Source: Duganella sp. BJB480 (GTDB taxonomy: Bacteria > Pseudomonadota > Gammaproteobacteria > Burkholderiales > Burkholderiaceae_D). Taken from it: DNA of 64,000 bases. The position numbers were made by a program, and so were the translations under genes. Positions 7,081-15,860 of this stretch are shown here, piece after piece. Below the pieces are notes generated by a model that did no database searches, had not been told where the DNA came from, and saw nothing but the letters and a program-made list of their open reading frames with translations. Position 1 is the first letter of the stretch. Every line of letters begins with the position of its first letter. The stretch is taken from positions 310,001-374,000 of the forward strand of contig QVIN01000007.1 of assembly GCA_003416985.1 (NCBI GenBank), written 5' to 3'.

Positions 7081-8676
7081 TCAGCCCGGCAACAGCTCCA
7101 GGCGCTCGCGGGCCTGCGCCAGCTGGGCGCTGTCCATGCGCGCGGCGGCGTTTTTCAGATAGCGGCCGGCGGCGGCATAGCCGTTGCGCTCGGCCATCGC
7201 CAGCCAGGTCCAGGCCTGCGCGATATCGGCGCGCACGCCCTGGCCGACCATGAACATCAGGCCAAGATTGAACTGCGCGCGCGCGTGGCCCTGGCCGGCG
7301 GCCTGCAGATACCAGCGGTGCGCCTGCGCGTAATCCTGCGCCAGGCCCTGGCCGTTGTCGTAGCGCAGGCCCAGCGCGAACTGCGCCAGCGCGTGGCCCT
7401 GCTCGGCCGCCTTGGCGTACCAGGCGTTGGCCTGCGCGCAATCGGGCTGCGGGCCGTCGTCCTTGTCGAACAACAGGCCCAGGTTGTACTGGGCCGCCGC
7501 GTAATCCTGCTCGGCGGCGCGGCGATACCAGGCCATGGCCTTGCGGTCGTCGCGCGGCACGCCGCGTCCCGTCTCGTAGCGCAGGCCCAGGTCGAACTGC
7601 GCGCGCAGGTGGCCCTGGTCGGCCGCCTTGCGGTACCAGAAGATCGCCTCCTGCGGATCCTGCACCACGCCGTGGCCGGCGTCGTACAGCATGCCCAGAT
7701 GGTATTGCGCGCCGGGGAAGCCCTGCTCGGCCGCCTTGCGGTACCAGAACTGCGCCTGCTCGTAATCCTGCGCCACGCCCTGGCCGTGGTCGTAGCGCAG
7801 GCCCAGGTTGTTCTGCGCCGCCGCGTGGCCCTGCTCGGCCGCCTTGCGGTACCAGTCCATCGCCTTCTGCTCGTCGCGCGGCACGCCCTGGCCGTTGTCG
7901 TAGATCAGGCCCAGGTTGAACTGCGAGCTGGCGTGGTCCTGCTCCGCCGCGCGGCGATACCACAGGATGGCCTTCTGGCTGTCCTGCGCGATGCCGTCGC
8001 CCTTGTCGAAGCGCAGCGCCAGGTTGAACTGCGCCGGCGCGTAGCCCTGGTCGGCCGCCTTGCGGTACCAGGACATCGCCTGGCCCACGTCCTGCGGCAC
8101 GCCCTGGCCGTTGTCGTAGCGCAGGCCGAGGTTGAACTGCGCACGCGGATAGCCCTGCTCCGCCGCCTTGCGGTACCACGCGATGGCCTGCTTGAAGTCC
8201 TGCGGCACGCCCTTGCCGGTGTCGTACATCATGCCGAGATTATTTTGCGCGCCGGCGTCGCCCTGGTCGGCGGCCTTGCTGAACCAGTACATGGCCTTCT
8301 GCGTATCGGCGTCGATGCCCTGGCCTTTGGCGTACAGCCAGCCCAGGTTGTACTGCGCGGCGGCGTAGCCCTGCTCGGCGGCCAGCTGGTACCACGCGGC
8401 GGCCTCCTGGTAATTCTGCTCGACGCCCTGGCCCTTCTGGTACATCACGCCCAGGTTGTACTGCGCGTGTTCGAGGCCGGACTGCGCGGCCTGGCGATAC
8501 CACACCACCGCCAGCTCATAGCTCTGCGCCACGCCCTGGCCGTTGAAGTACATGAAGCCCAGGCTGTGCTGGGCGTTGGCGACGCCGCGTTCGGCCAATC
8601 CCTTGACGCGCAAGAATTCGGCCGTTTGAGTGCTGCCGTTGTTTGCGTCGGCTTCGTTGGGACTGTATTTCGTCAT
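7081..8676 (-). CDS. Sel1-like repeat protein (13 repeats)
   Basis: 531 residues made almost entirely of Sel1-like repeats, each 36 residues (108 bases): A-Q-x-N-L-G-x-x-Y-x-x-G-x-G-V-x-x-D, then A-x-x-W-Y-R-K-A-A-E-Q-G. I count 13 units from HSLGFMYFNGQGV to NLGLMFMVGQGV, then a helical C-terminal cap. No signal peptide, so it should be cytoplasmic. Such solenoids are protein-interaction scaffolds. It begins seven bases after the stop of the GGDEF-EAL gene, so it is probably an output or adaptor of that signalling operon. The 108-base repeats are similar enough to permit expansion or contraction by recombination. Confidence 0.93.
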   Translation of the reverse strand: MTKYSPNEADANNGSTQTAEFLRVKGLAERGVANAQHSLGFMYFNGQGVAQSYELAVVWYRQAAQSGLEHAQYNLGVMYQKGQGVEQNYQEAAAWYQLAAEQGYAAAQYNLGWLYAKGQGIDADTQKAMYWFSKAADQGDAGAQNNLGMMYDTGKGVPQDFKQAIAWYRKAAEQGYPRAQFNLGLRYDNGQGVPQDVGQAMSWYRKAADQGYAPAQFNLALRFDKGDGIAQDSQKAILWYRRAAEQDHASSQFNLGLIYDNGQGVPRDEQKAMDWYRKAAEQGHAAAQNNLGLRYDHGQGVAQDYEQAQFWYRKAAEQGFPGAQYHLGMLYDAGHGVVQDPQEAIFWYRKAADQGHLRAQFDLGLRYETGRGVPRDDRKAMAWYRRAAEQDYAAAQYNLGLLFDKDDGPQPDCAQANAWYAKAAEQGHALAQFALGLRYDNGQGLAQDYAQAHRWYLQAAGQGHARAQFNLGLMFMVGQGVRADIAQAWTWLAMAERNGYAAAGRYLKNAAARMDSAQLAQARERLELLPG

Positions 8677-8683
8677 ACTCTGT

Positions 8684-10954
8684 TCAAGCTTGGATCGCGA
8701 TCATCGCCGGTTGGGGGTCTACGTTGGTGACGGCGTGCAGCGCGTGCGCCGAAGGCATGGCGGTCAGGCGGCCCTGCTCCTGCAGCACGTCCATGAAACT
8801 GGTCAGCGAAATCGGGCGGTGGTACAGGTAGCCCTGCATCGTGGTGCAGCCGTTGGCCTGCAGGTAGCGCGCCTGCACCTCGGTCTCCACTCCCTCCGCC
8901 ACCAGGTGCAGGCCGAGCCCGCGCGCGATGGAGATGATCGCCAGGATCACCGGGTAGTGGCCATTCTCGTCGTGGATCTCCTTGACGAAGGACTGGTCGA
9001 TCTTGATCGTGTGGATAGGGAAGCGGTGCAGGTAGGACAGCGACGAATAGCCGGTGCCGAAATCGTCGATCGCCACCGACACGCCCAGCTGGCACAATTT
9101 GTTGAGCTGCTCGATCGCGTACTGCGGATTGCGGATGCAGATGTTCTCGGTGATCTCGACCTCGATCTGCGCCGGCGAAATGCCGTAGCGCGTCAGCGCG
9201 CCGCGCATCTTCTCGAAGAAATCGCCGCGGTCCAGGTATTGCGGCGACAGGTTCAGCGACAGGCGGATCGATTCGCCGCCGGCCGCGTTCCACTGCAGCA
9301 GGTCGCGGCACAGCGCGCCCAGCATCCAGTCGGAGATCGGCAGCATCAGGCCATTGTCCTCGGCGAACGGCAGGAACTCGCCGGCCGACAGCAGCCCGCG
9401 CTGCGGATGGTTCCAGCGCATCAGGCCCTCGGCGCCGATGATGCGGCCGGTGGCCACGTCGACCTGCGGCTGGTAGTACATTTCCAGTTCGTTCAGCTCC
9501 AGCGCCTTGCGCAGGCTCTGCTCCAGCGCGATCTTCTGGTGCGACACATCCAGCATCGAGTTGTGATAGAAGCTGTGGCCATTCTTGCCCAGCGCCTTGA
9601 CCTGGTACATGGCGATGTCCGCGTGGCGCAGCAGCTCGTCGATGGTCTCGCCGTCGCCAGGATAGATGGCGATGCCGATCGAGGCCGAGATGTGCACCTC
9701 ATGGCCATCGAGGTCGAACGGCTTGTGCAGGCTTTCGAGGAATTTGTCGGCGATGGACTTGGCGTCCTGGCGGTCGCGCAGCTCCGGCAGCACGATGGTG
9801 AACTCGTCGCCGCCCTGGCGCGCCAGCGTGTCGCCGCGGCGCAAACAGTCTTTGAGGCGCGTCGCCACCTGCTGCAGCAGCTCGTCGCCCTTGACGTGGC
9901 CCAGCGTGTCGTTGACCAGCTTGAAGCGATCGAGGTCGATGAACATCACCGCCAACTCGGTCAGCTTGCGCTTGGCCTGGATCACGGCCAGGCCCAGGCG
10001 GTCCTTGAACAGCATGCGGTTCGGCAGGTCGGTCAGGATGTCGTGGTAGGCCTGGTAGGAGATCACTTCCTCGGCGCGTTTGCGGTCGGTGATGTCGCGC
10101 GCCACGCCGTAGGTGCCGAAGAACTCGTGCTTCTTCACCTCGTGGTCCGGGATGTGCATGCCGATCGCGTTGAGCGAAATCGTCATCAGCGTGTTGTTGA
10201 AGGTGCGCTCGATGCCGCTGCCGGTGTTGCACTTGAGGCGCAGCTCGACGTTGCGCGAGGCGCGTTCATCGACGCGGCGCTCGTTGAAGGCGTAGCGCGC
10301 GCGCTCCTGGTCCTCGTCGTGCACCAGCACCGAGTAGTGGCGGCCGATCAGCTCTTCGCGGGTGAAGCCCAGCAGCTGCTGCACGCGGTCGTTCACGAAG
10401 GTGAACTTGCCCTCGTGGTTCAGGGTGTAGATGATGTCCGGCGAGCTGTCCACCAAGTAGCGGTACATCTTCTCAGAGTTCTCCAGCTTGGAGGCGATGC
10501 GCTCGTTGTCGATGGCCAGGCGGCGCTTCTGCAGCGCGTTCTCCACCGTCTTGAGCAGCTCCTCGCGGCTGTAGGGCTTGCGCAGGTAGTCGTAGGCGCC
10601 GCGCTTCAAGGCGCCGATGGCCGCCTCGATGCCGACATCGCCGCTCATGACGATGACGTCGCCGTCGATCTCCTTGGCGTTGATGAAGTCCATGATCTCG
10701 TGGCCGCTCATGTCGGGCAGGCGCAGGTCGAGCAGGATCAGGTCGAACTTCAACCGGGTCAGCTGCGCCAGCGCTTCGCTGCCGCAGGTCGCGGTGACCA
10801 AGTGGTAGTCGCGGTCACGCAGCAGTTCGTACAGGGATGACAGCAGGCGCGGCTCGTCGTCTACGAGCAGGATGCGCGGGCAGTTGTCGGGAAGGGCGAC
10901 GGGGGCGTGGTCGTCCGTAGCAGCGGTTAGGCTGGCTGGGTTCAGGTTCATCAT
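8684..10954 (-). CDS. Response regulator with PAS, GGDEF and EAL domains
   Basis: 756 residues. A receiver domain (about 28-145) has acidic VDDE, phospho-acceptor Asp76 (LILLDLRLPDMSG) and the KP lysine. A PAS domain follows (about 160-290). The diguanylate cyclase domain (about 300-465) has an intact GGDEF at 381-385 and an RxxD inhibitory site (RRGD, 372-375). The phosphodiesterase domain (about 480-735) has DDFGTGYSSL and KIDQSFV, but its signature is EGL (509-511) instead of EAL; the metal-binding Glu is kept. The protein should make and/or break cyclic di-GMP under control of phosphorylation. It starts four bases after the histidine kinase gene, its likely phosphodonor. Confidence 0.93.
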   Translation of the reverse strand: MMNLNPASLTAATDDHAPVALPDNCPRILLVDDEPRLLSSLYELLRDRDYHLVTATCGSEALAQLTRLKFDLILLDLRLPDMSGHEIMDFINAKEIDGDVIVMSGDVGIEAAIGALKRGAYDYLRKPYSREELLKTVENALQKRRLAIDNERIASKLENSEKMYRYLVDSSPDIIYTLNHEGKFTFVNDRVQQLLGFTREELIGRHYSVLVHDEDQERARYAFNERRVDERASRNVELRLKCNTGSGIERTFNNTLMTISLNAIGMHIPDHEVKKHEFFGTYGVARDITDRKRAEEVISYQAYHDILTDLPNRMLFKDRLGLAVIQAKRKLTELAVMFIDLDRFKLVNDTLGHVKGDELLQQVATRLKDCLRRGDTLARQGGDEFTIVLPELRDRQDAKSIADKFLESLHKPFDLDGHEVHISASIGIAIYPGDGETIDELLRHADIAMYQVKALGKNGHSFYHNSMLDVSHQKIALEQSLRKALELNELEMYYQPQVDVATGRIIGAEGLMRWNHPQRGLLSAGEFLPFAEDNGLMLPISDWMLGALCRDLLQWNAAGGESIRLSLNLSPQYLDRGDFFEKMRGALTRYGISPAQIEVEITENICIRNPQYAIEQLNKLCQLGVSVAIDDFGTGYSSLSYLHRFPIHTIKIDQSFVKEIHDENGHYPVILAIISIARGLGLHLVAEGVETEVQARYLQANGCTTMQGYLYHRPISLTSFMDVLQEQGRLTAMPSAHALHAVTNVDPQPAMIAIQA

Positions 10955-10958
10955 GGCC

Positions 10959-13115
10959 TTAAACTGAATCCATCACCCGCGTTTGCACGCCGGCGACTTG
11001 ACTGGTGCTGCCGCGAGCTGGCAGCAGGATTTCAAAGGTGGTACCCGTTTTACCGGAACGGCAGGTGATCAGTCCCTGCATTTTTTTCACCAGGCTGTGG
11101 ACGATGGACAGGCCCAGGCCATGGTGCGCGCCTTCCTTGGTGCTGCGCACTGCGGAGAACAGATTGGCCAGCACCTCGGCCGAGAGGCCAGGGCCGGTGT
11201 CGCTGACCACCAGTTCCAGGTAAAGCTTGCGTTCGCGGTTGACGTGACCGCGGTTCGAAATCTCGATCTTGCCGCCGTCGGCCAGTGCCTCCACGGCGTT
11301 CTTGATCAGGTTGACCAGGATCTGCTTGAGCAGGTCGGCGTCGCCGTCGATTTCGGCCGGCTCCTCCTGCATACGCACCACGATCTGCACCGAGGCCGGC
11401 ACGAAGTCGGTGGCGCGGAACAGGCGCAGCACGTCGTCCACCACGCGGGCGACGTCGGTCACGCGCGAGCTCTCGGTCGGCTGCAGGTCGGCCAGGCCGT
11501 TGATCAGTTGTCCGACGCGGTCGATCTCCTCGTTCAGGATGGACATCTCGCCCACCACCGGCTCGCGCTTGGCCAGCTTGCCGTCCAGGACCGACAGGTA
11601 GTTCTTGATGATCGACAGCGGGTTGTTCACCTCGTGCACCACGCGGCGCGAGGCTTCGCGATATTCTTCCGCCACGTGGGCGATCTGGCGCTTGGTGTGG
11701 CCACGCTCGCTGATCGCCGTTTCCAGCGCGGCGGCGGCCTGGGTGCCGAACGATTGCAGGAAGCGCTCGCGCTTCTGGAAGCCGGCCACCTGCCACGCCG
11801 GCGCGCCGCCGATCAACACGCCCAGGCAGCGCTGGTTGGCCACCAGCGGCACGCACACCATGGCCTCGCTGCCGAGGAGGCGGAACAGCTGTTCCTCGGC
11901 CACGCTCAGGGCCTGCTGCGGATTGCCGTCGCGGCTGACGAAGGCCAGCTTGCGCTCCAGCGCCGCGTCGGCCACCACGCCGCCCTTGGTGAGCGGGATG
12001 ACCAGTTCGGCCAGCCGCTGCTGATGCTCGCCGGCGGCGGCGCCGTGCAGCGCGTGGCCGGTCGGATTCTCCAGCAGCACCACGGCGTTTTCAAAATCGA
12101 ACAGGATGCGCGCCGAGCGCGTCATCGCCTCCAGCAGGCCGGACTCGCCCTGCTGGCGCGCGAAGGTCTGGCCCATCTCGGACACCAGCACCATGTTGCG
12201 CACTTCCTCGGACAGCCGCTGCTGCACCGGATCGACCGGCGGCGGCGCGTAGGCGGACGGCGTCGGCACGTCGTCGGCGCCGGCCAGGTCGATGCCCAGG
12301 TAGGCGGCCGACTTCTCCACCTGCCGCGCGGCGTTGTTGACGACCTGCTCCAGCGCCTCGGCATCGAGGCTGCACAGGTGGCCCGCTTCCTCGATGGCCT
12401 GCTGCTGGTCCTCGTGGAAGCACAGCAGGTGCGCCAGGCGCACCATGCGGATCAAGGGATGGGCCGACTCCAGGCGGGCGATCGGCTCGTGGTGATACAG
12501 CACGCTGTCGGCCAGGAAGGAATCGAGGTGCCAGCGTTCGATCAGCCAGGCGCCCGCCTCCGAGTGGGTGATCTGCAGCGTGCGCTGCTCGACCGCGCAC
12601 AGGTCCTCGTCGTCGCGCGCCATGAAGTTGAAGGCGTATTCCTTGGGCGCGGTGGCCAGCAGCGCCAGGCGGCCGACGTTGTGCAGCAGGCCGGCCAGGT
12701 AGGCTTCCTCGGCGTGCGGGTATTCCATGCGCTTGGCGATGTCGCGGGCGATGACGGCGGTGGTCAGGGAACCTTTCCAGAAACCGCGCAAGTCGGTGCT
12801 GCTCGAATGCGGGAAGCTGTTGAAGGTCTGGAACACGGATTCGCTGATGACCAGCGTCTTGATCATGTCGGTGCCCAGCGACACCAGCGACTGCTCCAGG
12901 CCGACCACGCGCGCGTTGCGGTGGTAGGCCGAGCTGTTGGCGACGGTGAGGATCTTGCTGGTCATCGCCGCATCCTTGGCGATCAGGGCGGCCAGCTCCG
13001 GCATGCCGGCGTCGTCGGCCTGCAAGTGCTCAATCAACTTAATGAGTATCTGCGGCATTGCCGGCAGACGGGCAATCAGCAGGCGATTGCGAATATCATG
13101 GTCAGGTTGATGCAT
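10959..13115 (-). CDS. HDOD-GAF hybrid sensor histidine kinase
   Basis: About 718 residues from the ATG at 13115 (MHQPDHDIRNRLLIARLPAM); the open frame extends to a TTG at 13163 without a better ribosome site. Order: HDOD domain (about 8-210; LPAMPQILIKLIEHL, AYLAGLLHNVGRLAL), GAF-like domain (about 310-470), phospho-acceptor H-box with His494 (RRVVHEVNNPLSIIKNYL), then the ATPase domain with N box NLIKNAVEAL, SDTGPGL and GLGLSIV. No membrane segment: a soluble kinase. The next gene, four bases downstream, encodes a receiver-GGDEF-EAL protein, so the pair forms a two-component c-di-GMP pathway. A TATAAC box (13193-13198) on the minus strand could be its minus-10 element. Confidence 0.92.
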   Translation of the reverse strand: MHQPDHDIRNRLLIARLPAMPQILIKLIEHLQADDAGMPELAALIAKDAAMTSKILTVANSSAYHRNARVVGLEQSLVSLGTDMIKTLVISESVFQTFNSFPHSSSTDLRGFWKGSLTTAVIARDIAKRMEYPHAEEAYLAGLLHNVGRLALLATAPKEYAFNFMARDDEDLCAVEQRTLQITHSEAGAWLIERWHLDSFLADSVLYHHEPIARLESAHPLIRMVRLAHLLCFHEDQQQAIEEAGHLCSLDAEALEQVVNNAARQVEKSAAYLGIDLAGADDVPTPSAYAPPPVDPVQQRLSEEVRNMVLVSEMGQTFARQQGESGLLEAMTRSARILFDFENAVVLLENPTGHALHGAAAGEHQQRLAELVIPLTKGGVVADAALERKLAFVSRDGNPQQALSVAEEQLFRLLGSEAMVCVPLVANQRCLGVLIGGAPAWQVAGFQKRERFLQSFGTQAAAALETAISERGHTKRQIAHVAEEYREASRRVVHEVNNPLSIIKNYLSVLDGKLAKREPVVGEMSILNEEIDRVGQLINGLADLQPTESSRVTDVARVVDDVLRLFRATDFVPASVQIVVRMQEEPAEIDGDADLLKQILVNLIKNAVEALADGGKIEISNRGHVNRERKLYLELVVSDTGPGLSAEVLANLFSAVRSTKEGAHHGLGLSIVHSLVKKMQGLITCRSGKTGTTFEILLPARGSTSQVAGVQTRVMDSV

Positions 13116-13192
13116 CGTATCAAGCGTTGTTTGGGCCGGTCGTTGTGCAAGAATCGTGGGCAATAATCAAGGGCAATAATTGCTGCCGAAAA

Positions 13193-13220
13193 GTTATACT
13201 AACATAAAGTCTTGTAGTAA
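13193..13220 (-). promoter_or_regulatory. Candidate promoter of the HDOD kinase operon
   Basis: On the minus strand TTACTA (13215-13220) and TATAAC (13193-13198) are separated by 16 bases, in an AT-rich spacer 78 bases before the ATG. The minus-10 is good and the minus-35 weak. Between it and the gene there is a direct repeat GGGCAATAAT at 13158-13167 and 13171-13180. Confidence 0.35.
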
Positions 13221-13275
13221 CTTAACAGCAAGTAAGATTTCTTTCTAAACTAAGTCAATTTCCTGCCGTAAATAA

Positions 13276-14550
13276 TTACCGACCCGGATGGCGTAGAAGC
13301 ATGCTCCGGTAATAGCGCGACGTCAACCACAAAACGAGAGCAGAGGCACTAAATGCCATCTGTCCGGCGGCTAACCATAGCGCGGAGTGTGATAGGAAGG
13401 GTGCGATCACCCCCGCTACCACCGCGCCGAGCAGGGTGGTGGCGAACGATTGGCAGGACGCCACCGTGCCGCGGATGTGCGGAAACAGGTCCAACGCCAG
13501 CAGGGTGGCCGCCGGCGCCACCACCGACATGCCGAAGGTGTAGAAGAAGATCGGCGCCACCGACCACGGCAGAGCGGGCGGCTGCAACAGGTGGTAGCAA
13601 ACGTTAAATGCCGACGCGGCCACCAGGAAACAAAAACCGATGGCTATCTGTCGCGAAAACGCCATCTTGCCGGCGATCCGGTTGGCCGCCAGCGCGCCGA
13701 GGAAAATCCCGCTCACCGACGGAATGAACAGCCAGCCGAACTGCGAGGCGCCCAGTCCCAGGTGCTGCGGCAGGAATACCGGCGCCGACGAGATGTACAG
13801 GAACAGGCCGGCGAAATTGAGCGCCACCACGCCGGACTTGAGGTGGAACAGGGGCGAGCGCAGGATCTCGGTGTAGTTCCGCAGCAGGAAGCGCGGGTTG
13901 AAGGGATGGCGCTTCTCTTTCGGCAGCGTCTCCGGCAGCTTGCGGTAGCAGTAGATGAACAGCAGCACGCTGTAGGCCAGCAGCGCCAGGAAGATCGCCC
14001 GCCAGTCGAACAGCGTGACCACCCAGCCGCCCAGGATCGGCGCGATGGCCGGCGCGATCGAGAAGATCATCGTCACCATCGACAACAGGCGCGCGGCGGC
14101 GGCGTCCTCGTACAGGTCGCGGATGATGGCGCGCCCCACCACCACCCCGGCGCCGGACGACACGCCCTGCAGGATGCGGAACACCCACAGGTAGTGCACG
14201 GTGTGCGCGGCGGCGCAGCCCAGCGTGCCGACCGCGAACATCGCCAGCGACACCAGGATCACGTTGCGGCGGCCGAAGGCGTCCGACAGCGCGCCGTGCC
14301 ACAACACCATGGCGGCGAAGGACAGCATGTAGAACGTCAGGCTTTGCTGGACCTCGATCGGCGTGGCGTTCAGCGTGGACTGGATGTTGGGGAAGGCCGG
14401 AAGATAGGCGTCGATGGAGAAAGGCCCCAGCATCGACAGGGCCGCCAGCACGGCGGCCAGCGCGCCGGCGCCGAGGACTTTCATGTGCGGCGGCTCGGGC
14501 GCCTCCGCGACGGGATCGGGGGGAAGATTGACGGGAGGTGTGGTGAACAT
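13276..14550 (-). CDS. Bcr/CflA family MFS multidrug exporter
   Basis: 424 residues from MFTTPPVNLPPD; GGAAAG lies upstream of this ATG. About 12 hydrophobic segments, with the drug/proton antiporter motif between helices 2 and 3 (GALSDAFGRRNVILVSL), the first-helix LGPFSIDAYLPAFP and the FRILQGVSSGAGVVVGRAI block, both characteristic of the Bcr/CflA drug:H+ antiporter group. It should sit in the inner membrane and expel toxic compounds. It follows the methyltransferase gene after 50 bases at the end of a long minus-strand run. Confidence 0.9.
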   Translation of the reverse strand: MFTTPPVNLPPDPVAEAPEPPHMKVLGAGALAAVLAALSMLGPFSIDAYLPAFPNIQSTLNATPIEVQQSLTFYMLSFAAMVLWHGALSDAFGRRNVILVSLAMFAVGTLGCAAAHTVHYLWVFRILQGVSSGAGVVVGRAIIRDLYEDAAAARLLSMVTMIFSIAPAIAPILGGWVVTLFDWRAIFLALLAYSVLLFIYCYRKLPETLPKEKRHPFNPRFLLRNYTEILRSPLFHLKSGVVALNFAGLFLYISSAPVFLPQHLGLGASQFGWLFIPSVSGIFLGALAANRIAGKMAFSRQIAIGFCFLVAASAFNVCYHLLQPPALPWSVAPIFFYTFGMSVVAPAATLLALDLFPHIRGTVASCQSFATTLLGAVVAGVIAPFLSHSALWLAAGQMAFSASALVLWLTSRYYRSMLLRHPGR

Positions 14551-14600
14551 GCGGTGCTTTCCGGCTGGGGCGCCGCGCCGGAAAGCGCGGCGCGTACTGC

Positions 14601-15803
14601 TTAGACTTCTTTCGGCTTGGCCGCTTCGCGGCGGTTGAAACCGGCCACCATATCGAAGCGGAACAAACGGCATTCCAGCGCGCCGTTGAAGAACGGCGTC
14701 TTGCGCGATTCCTTCAGGCGCAGCAGCTTGGGCAGGCCCAGGTCCGCCGTGAACAGGAACACCGTCCAGCCGGCGAAGCGCTGCTTGAGGGTGGTCGACA
14801 GCGCCGAGTAGAAGCTGGTCGCCAGCTCGTCCTCCGGCAGCGAGCTGTCGCCGCGCACGCCGATACGCTCGCCGTACGGAGGATTGGTCAGCAGGATGCC
14901 CGGCTGCTCGGTCGGCGCCTTCACTTCCTGCGCCTCGATCTGCTTGAGCGGCACGTCGAACATGATGCCGGCGCACTTCAGGTTATGGCGCGTCATCGCC
15001 ACCATGTCGCCCGAGATGTCGGAGCCGAAGATGGTCGGCGATGCCGGCAGCGGATTGGCCTTGATCGAATTCTTCATGTCGTTCCACGGCGCCGGATCGA
15101 AGTCGTTGAAGGCTTCGAAGGCGAAGCGGCGACGCGCGCCCGGCGGAATGCCCTGCACCATCTGCGCCGCTTCGCACAGGATGGTGCCGGAGCCGCACAT
15201 CGGGTCGAACAGCGGCATGCCCGGCTTCCAGCCCGACACGCGCAGCAGGCCGGCGGCCAGGTTCTCGCGCAGCGGCGCGTCGCCCGTCTCCTCGCGCCAG
15301 CCGCGCTTGAACAGCGCCTCGCCGGAGGTGTCGAGGTAGATGATGAACTGGCGCGCGTCGAGGAAGCCGACGATACGCATGTCCGGTTCCTTGGTGTTGA
15401 CCGAGGGACGCTTGTTGAACTGGTCGCGGAAGCGGTCGCAGATCGCGTCCTTGATTTTCAGCGTGGTGAACTCCAGGCTTTTCAGCGGGGACTTCACTGC
15501 GGTGACGTCGACGCGGATGGTGTGGTCGTAAGTGAACCAGTCTTCCCACGGCTGCGCCAGCACCAGGTCGTAGATGTCGTTCTCGTTCTGGTAGCCGGTG
15601 ACGGCCATGCGCATCAGCACGCGCGAGGCGATGCGCGAGTGCAGGTTGATGCGGTAGGAATCGAGCAGCTCGCCCGAGCAGTGCACGCCGCCCGGGACCT
15701 GGTTGTGCACCTTCATGGTGGTGCTCAGTTGGGCGATCTCGCCCAGTTCTTCGGCCAGCGCCGCTTCCATGCCGCGCGGGCATGGGCAAAAATAGGATGC
15801 CAT
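14601..15803 (-). CDS. THUMP-domain class I SAM-dependent RNA methyltransferase (RlmL-type)
   Basis: 400 residues. An N-terminal ferredoxin-like/THUMP region (MASYFCPCPRGMEAALAEEL, then RIASRVLMRMAVTGY, DARQFIIYLDTSGEALFKRG) precedes a Rossmann methyltransferase domain with FDPMCGSGTILCEAA, a GSDISGDM acidic loop and the catalytic NPPYGERIG. This matches the first half of E. coli RlmL, which makes N2-methylguanosine in 23S rRNA. The second RlmK half is absent, as is usual for the shorter homologues. Cytoplasmic. The exact rRNA position modified is inferred, so I give no symbol. Confidence 0.87.
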   Translation of the reverse strand: MASYFCPCPRGMEAALAEELGEIAQLSTTMKVHNQVPGGVHCSGELLDSYRINLHSRIASRVLMRMAVTGYQNENDIYDLVLAQPWEDWFTYDHTIRVDVTAVKSPLKSLEFTTLKIKDAICDRFRDQFNKRPSVNTKEPDMRIVGFLDARQFIIYLDTSGEALFKRGWREETGDAPLRENLAAGLLRVSGWKPGMPLFDPMCGSGTILCEAAQMVQGIPPGARRRFAFEAFNDFDPAPWNDMKNSIKANPLPASPTIFGSDISGDMVAMTRHNLKCAGIMFDVPLKQIEAQEVKAPTEQPGILLTNPPYGERIGVRGDSSLPEDELATSFYSALSTTLKQRFAGWTVFLFTADLGLPKLLRLKESRKTPFFNGALECRLFRFDMVAGFNRREAAKPKEV

Positions 15804-15860
15804 AGGTGTACCTTTTGTCCGTTAAAAAAATTGCGCGCCGCCCGAGTGGCGCGGCGCGAT

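Noticed and set aside
7200..8620. Regular repeats that could suggest a CRISPR array
   Set aside because: Units are 108 bases, in coding register, without unique spacers, and translate to Sel1 repeats.
7285..8730. Long plus-strand open frame (481 codons) opposite the Sel1 gene
   Set aside because: It is the antisense of the 108-base repeats; its periodic low-complexity translation (VVAQAQVxLR) has no family character and the minus strand encodes an unmistakable Sel1 protein.
10983..13166. Plus-strand open frame of 727 codons opposite the HDOD kinase
   Set aside because: High-GC shadow frame rich in Arg, Gln, His and Ala with no domain; the minus-strand kinase has all catalytic motifs.
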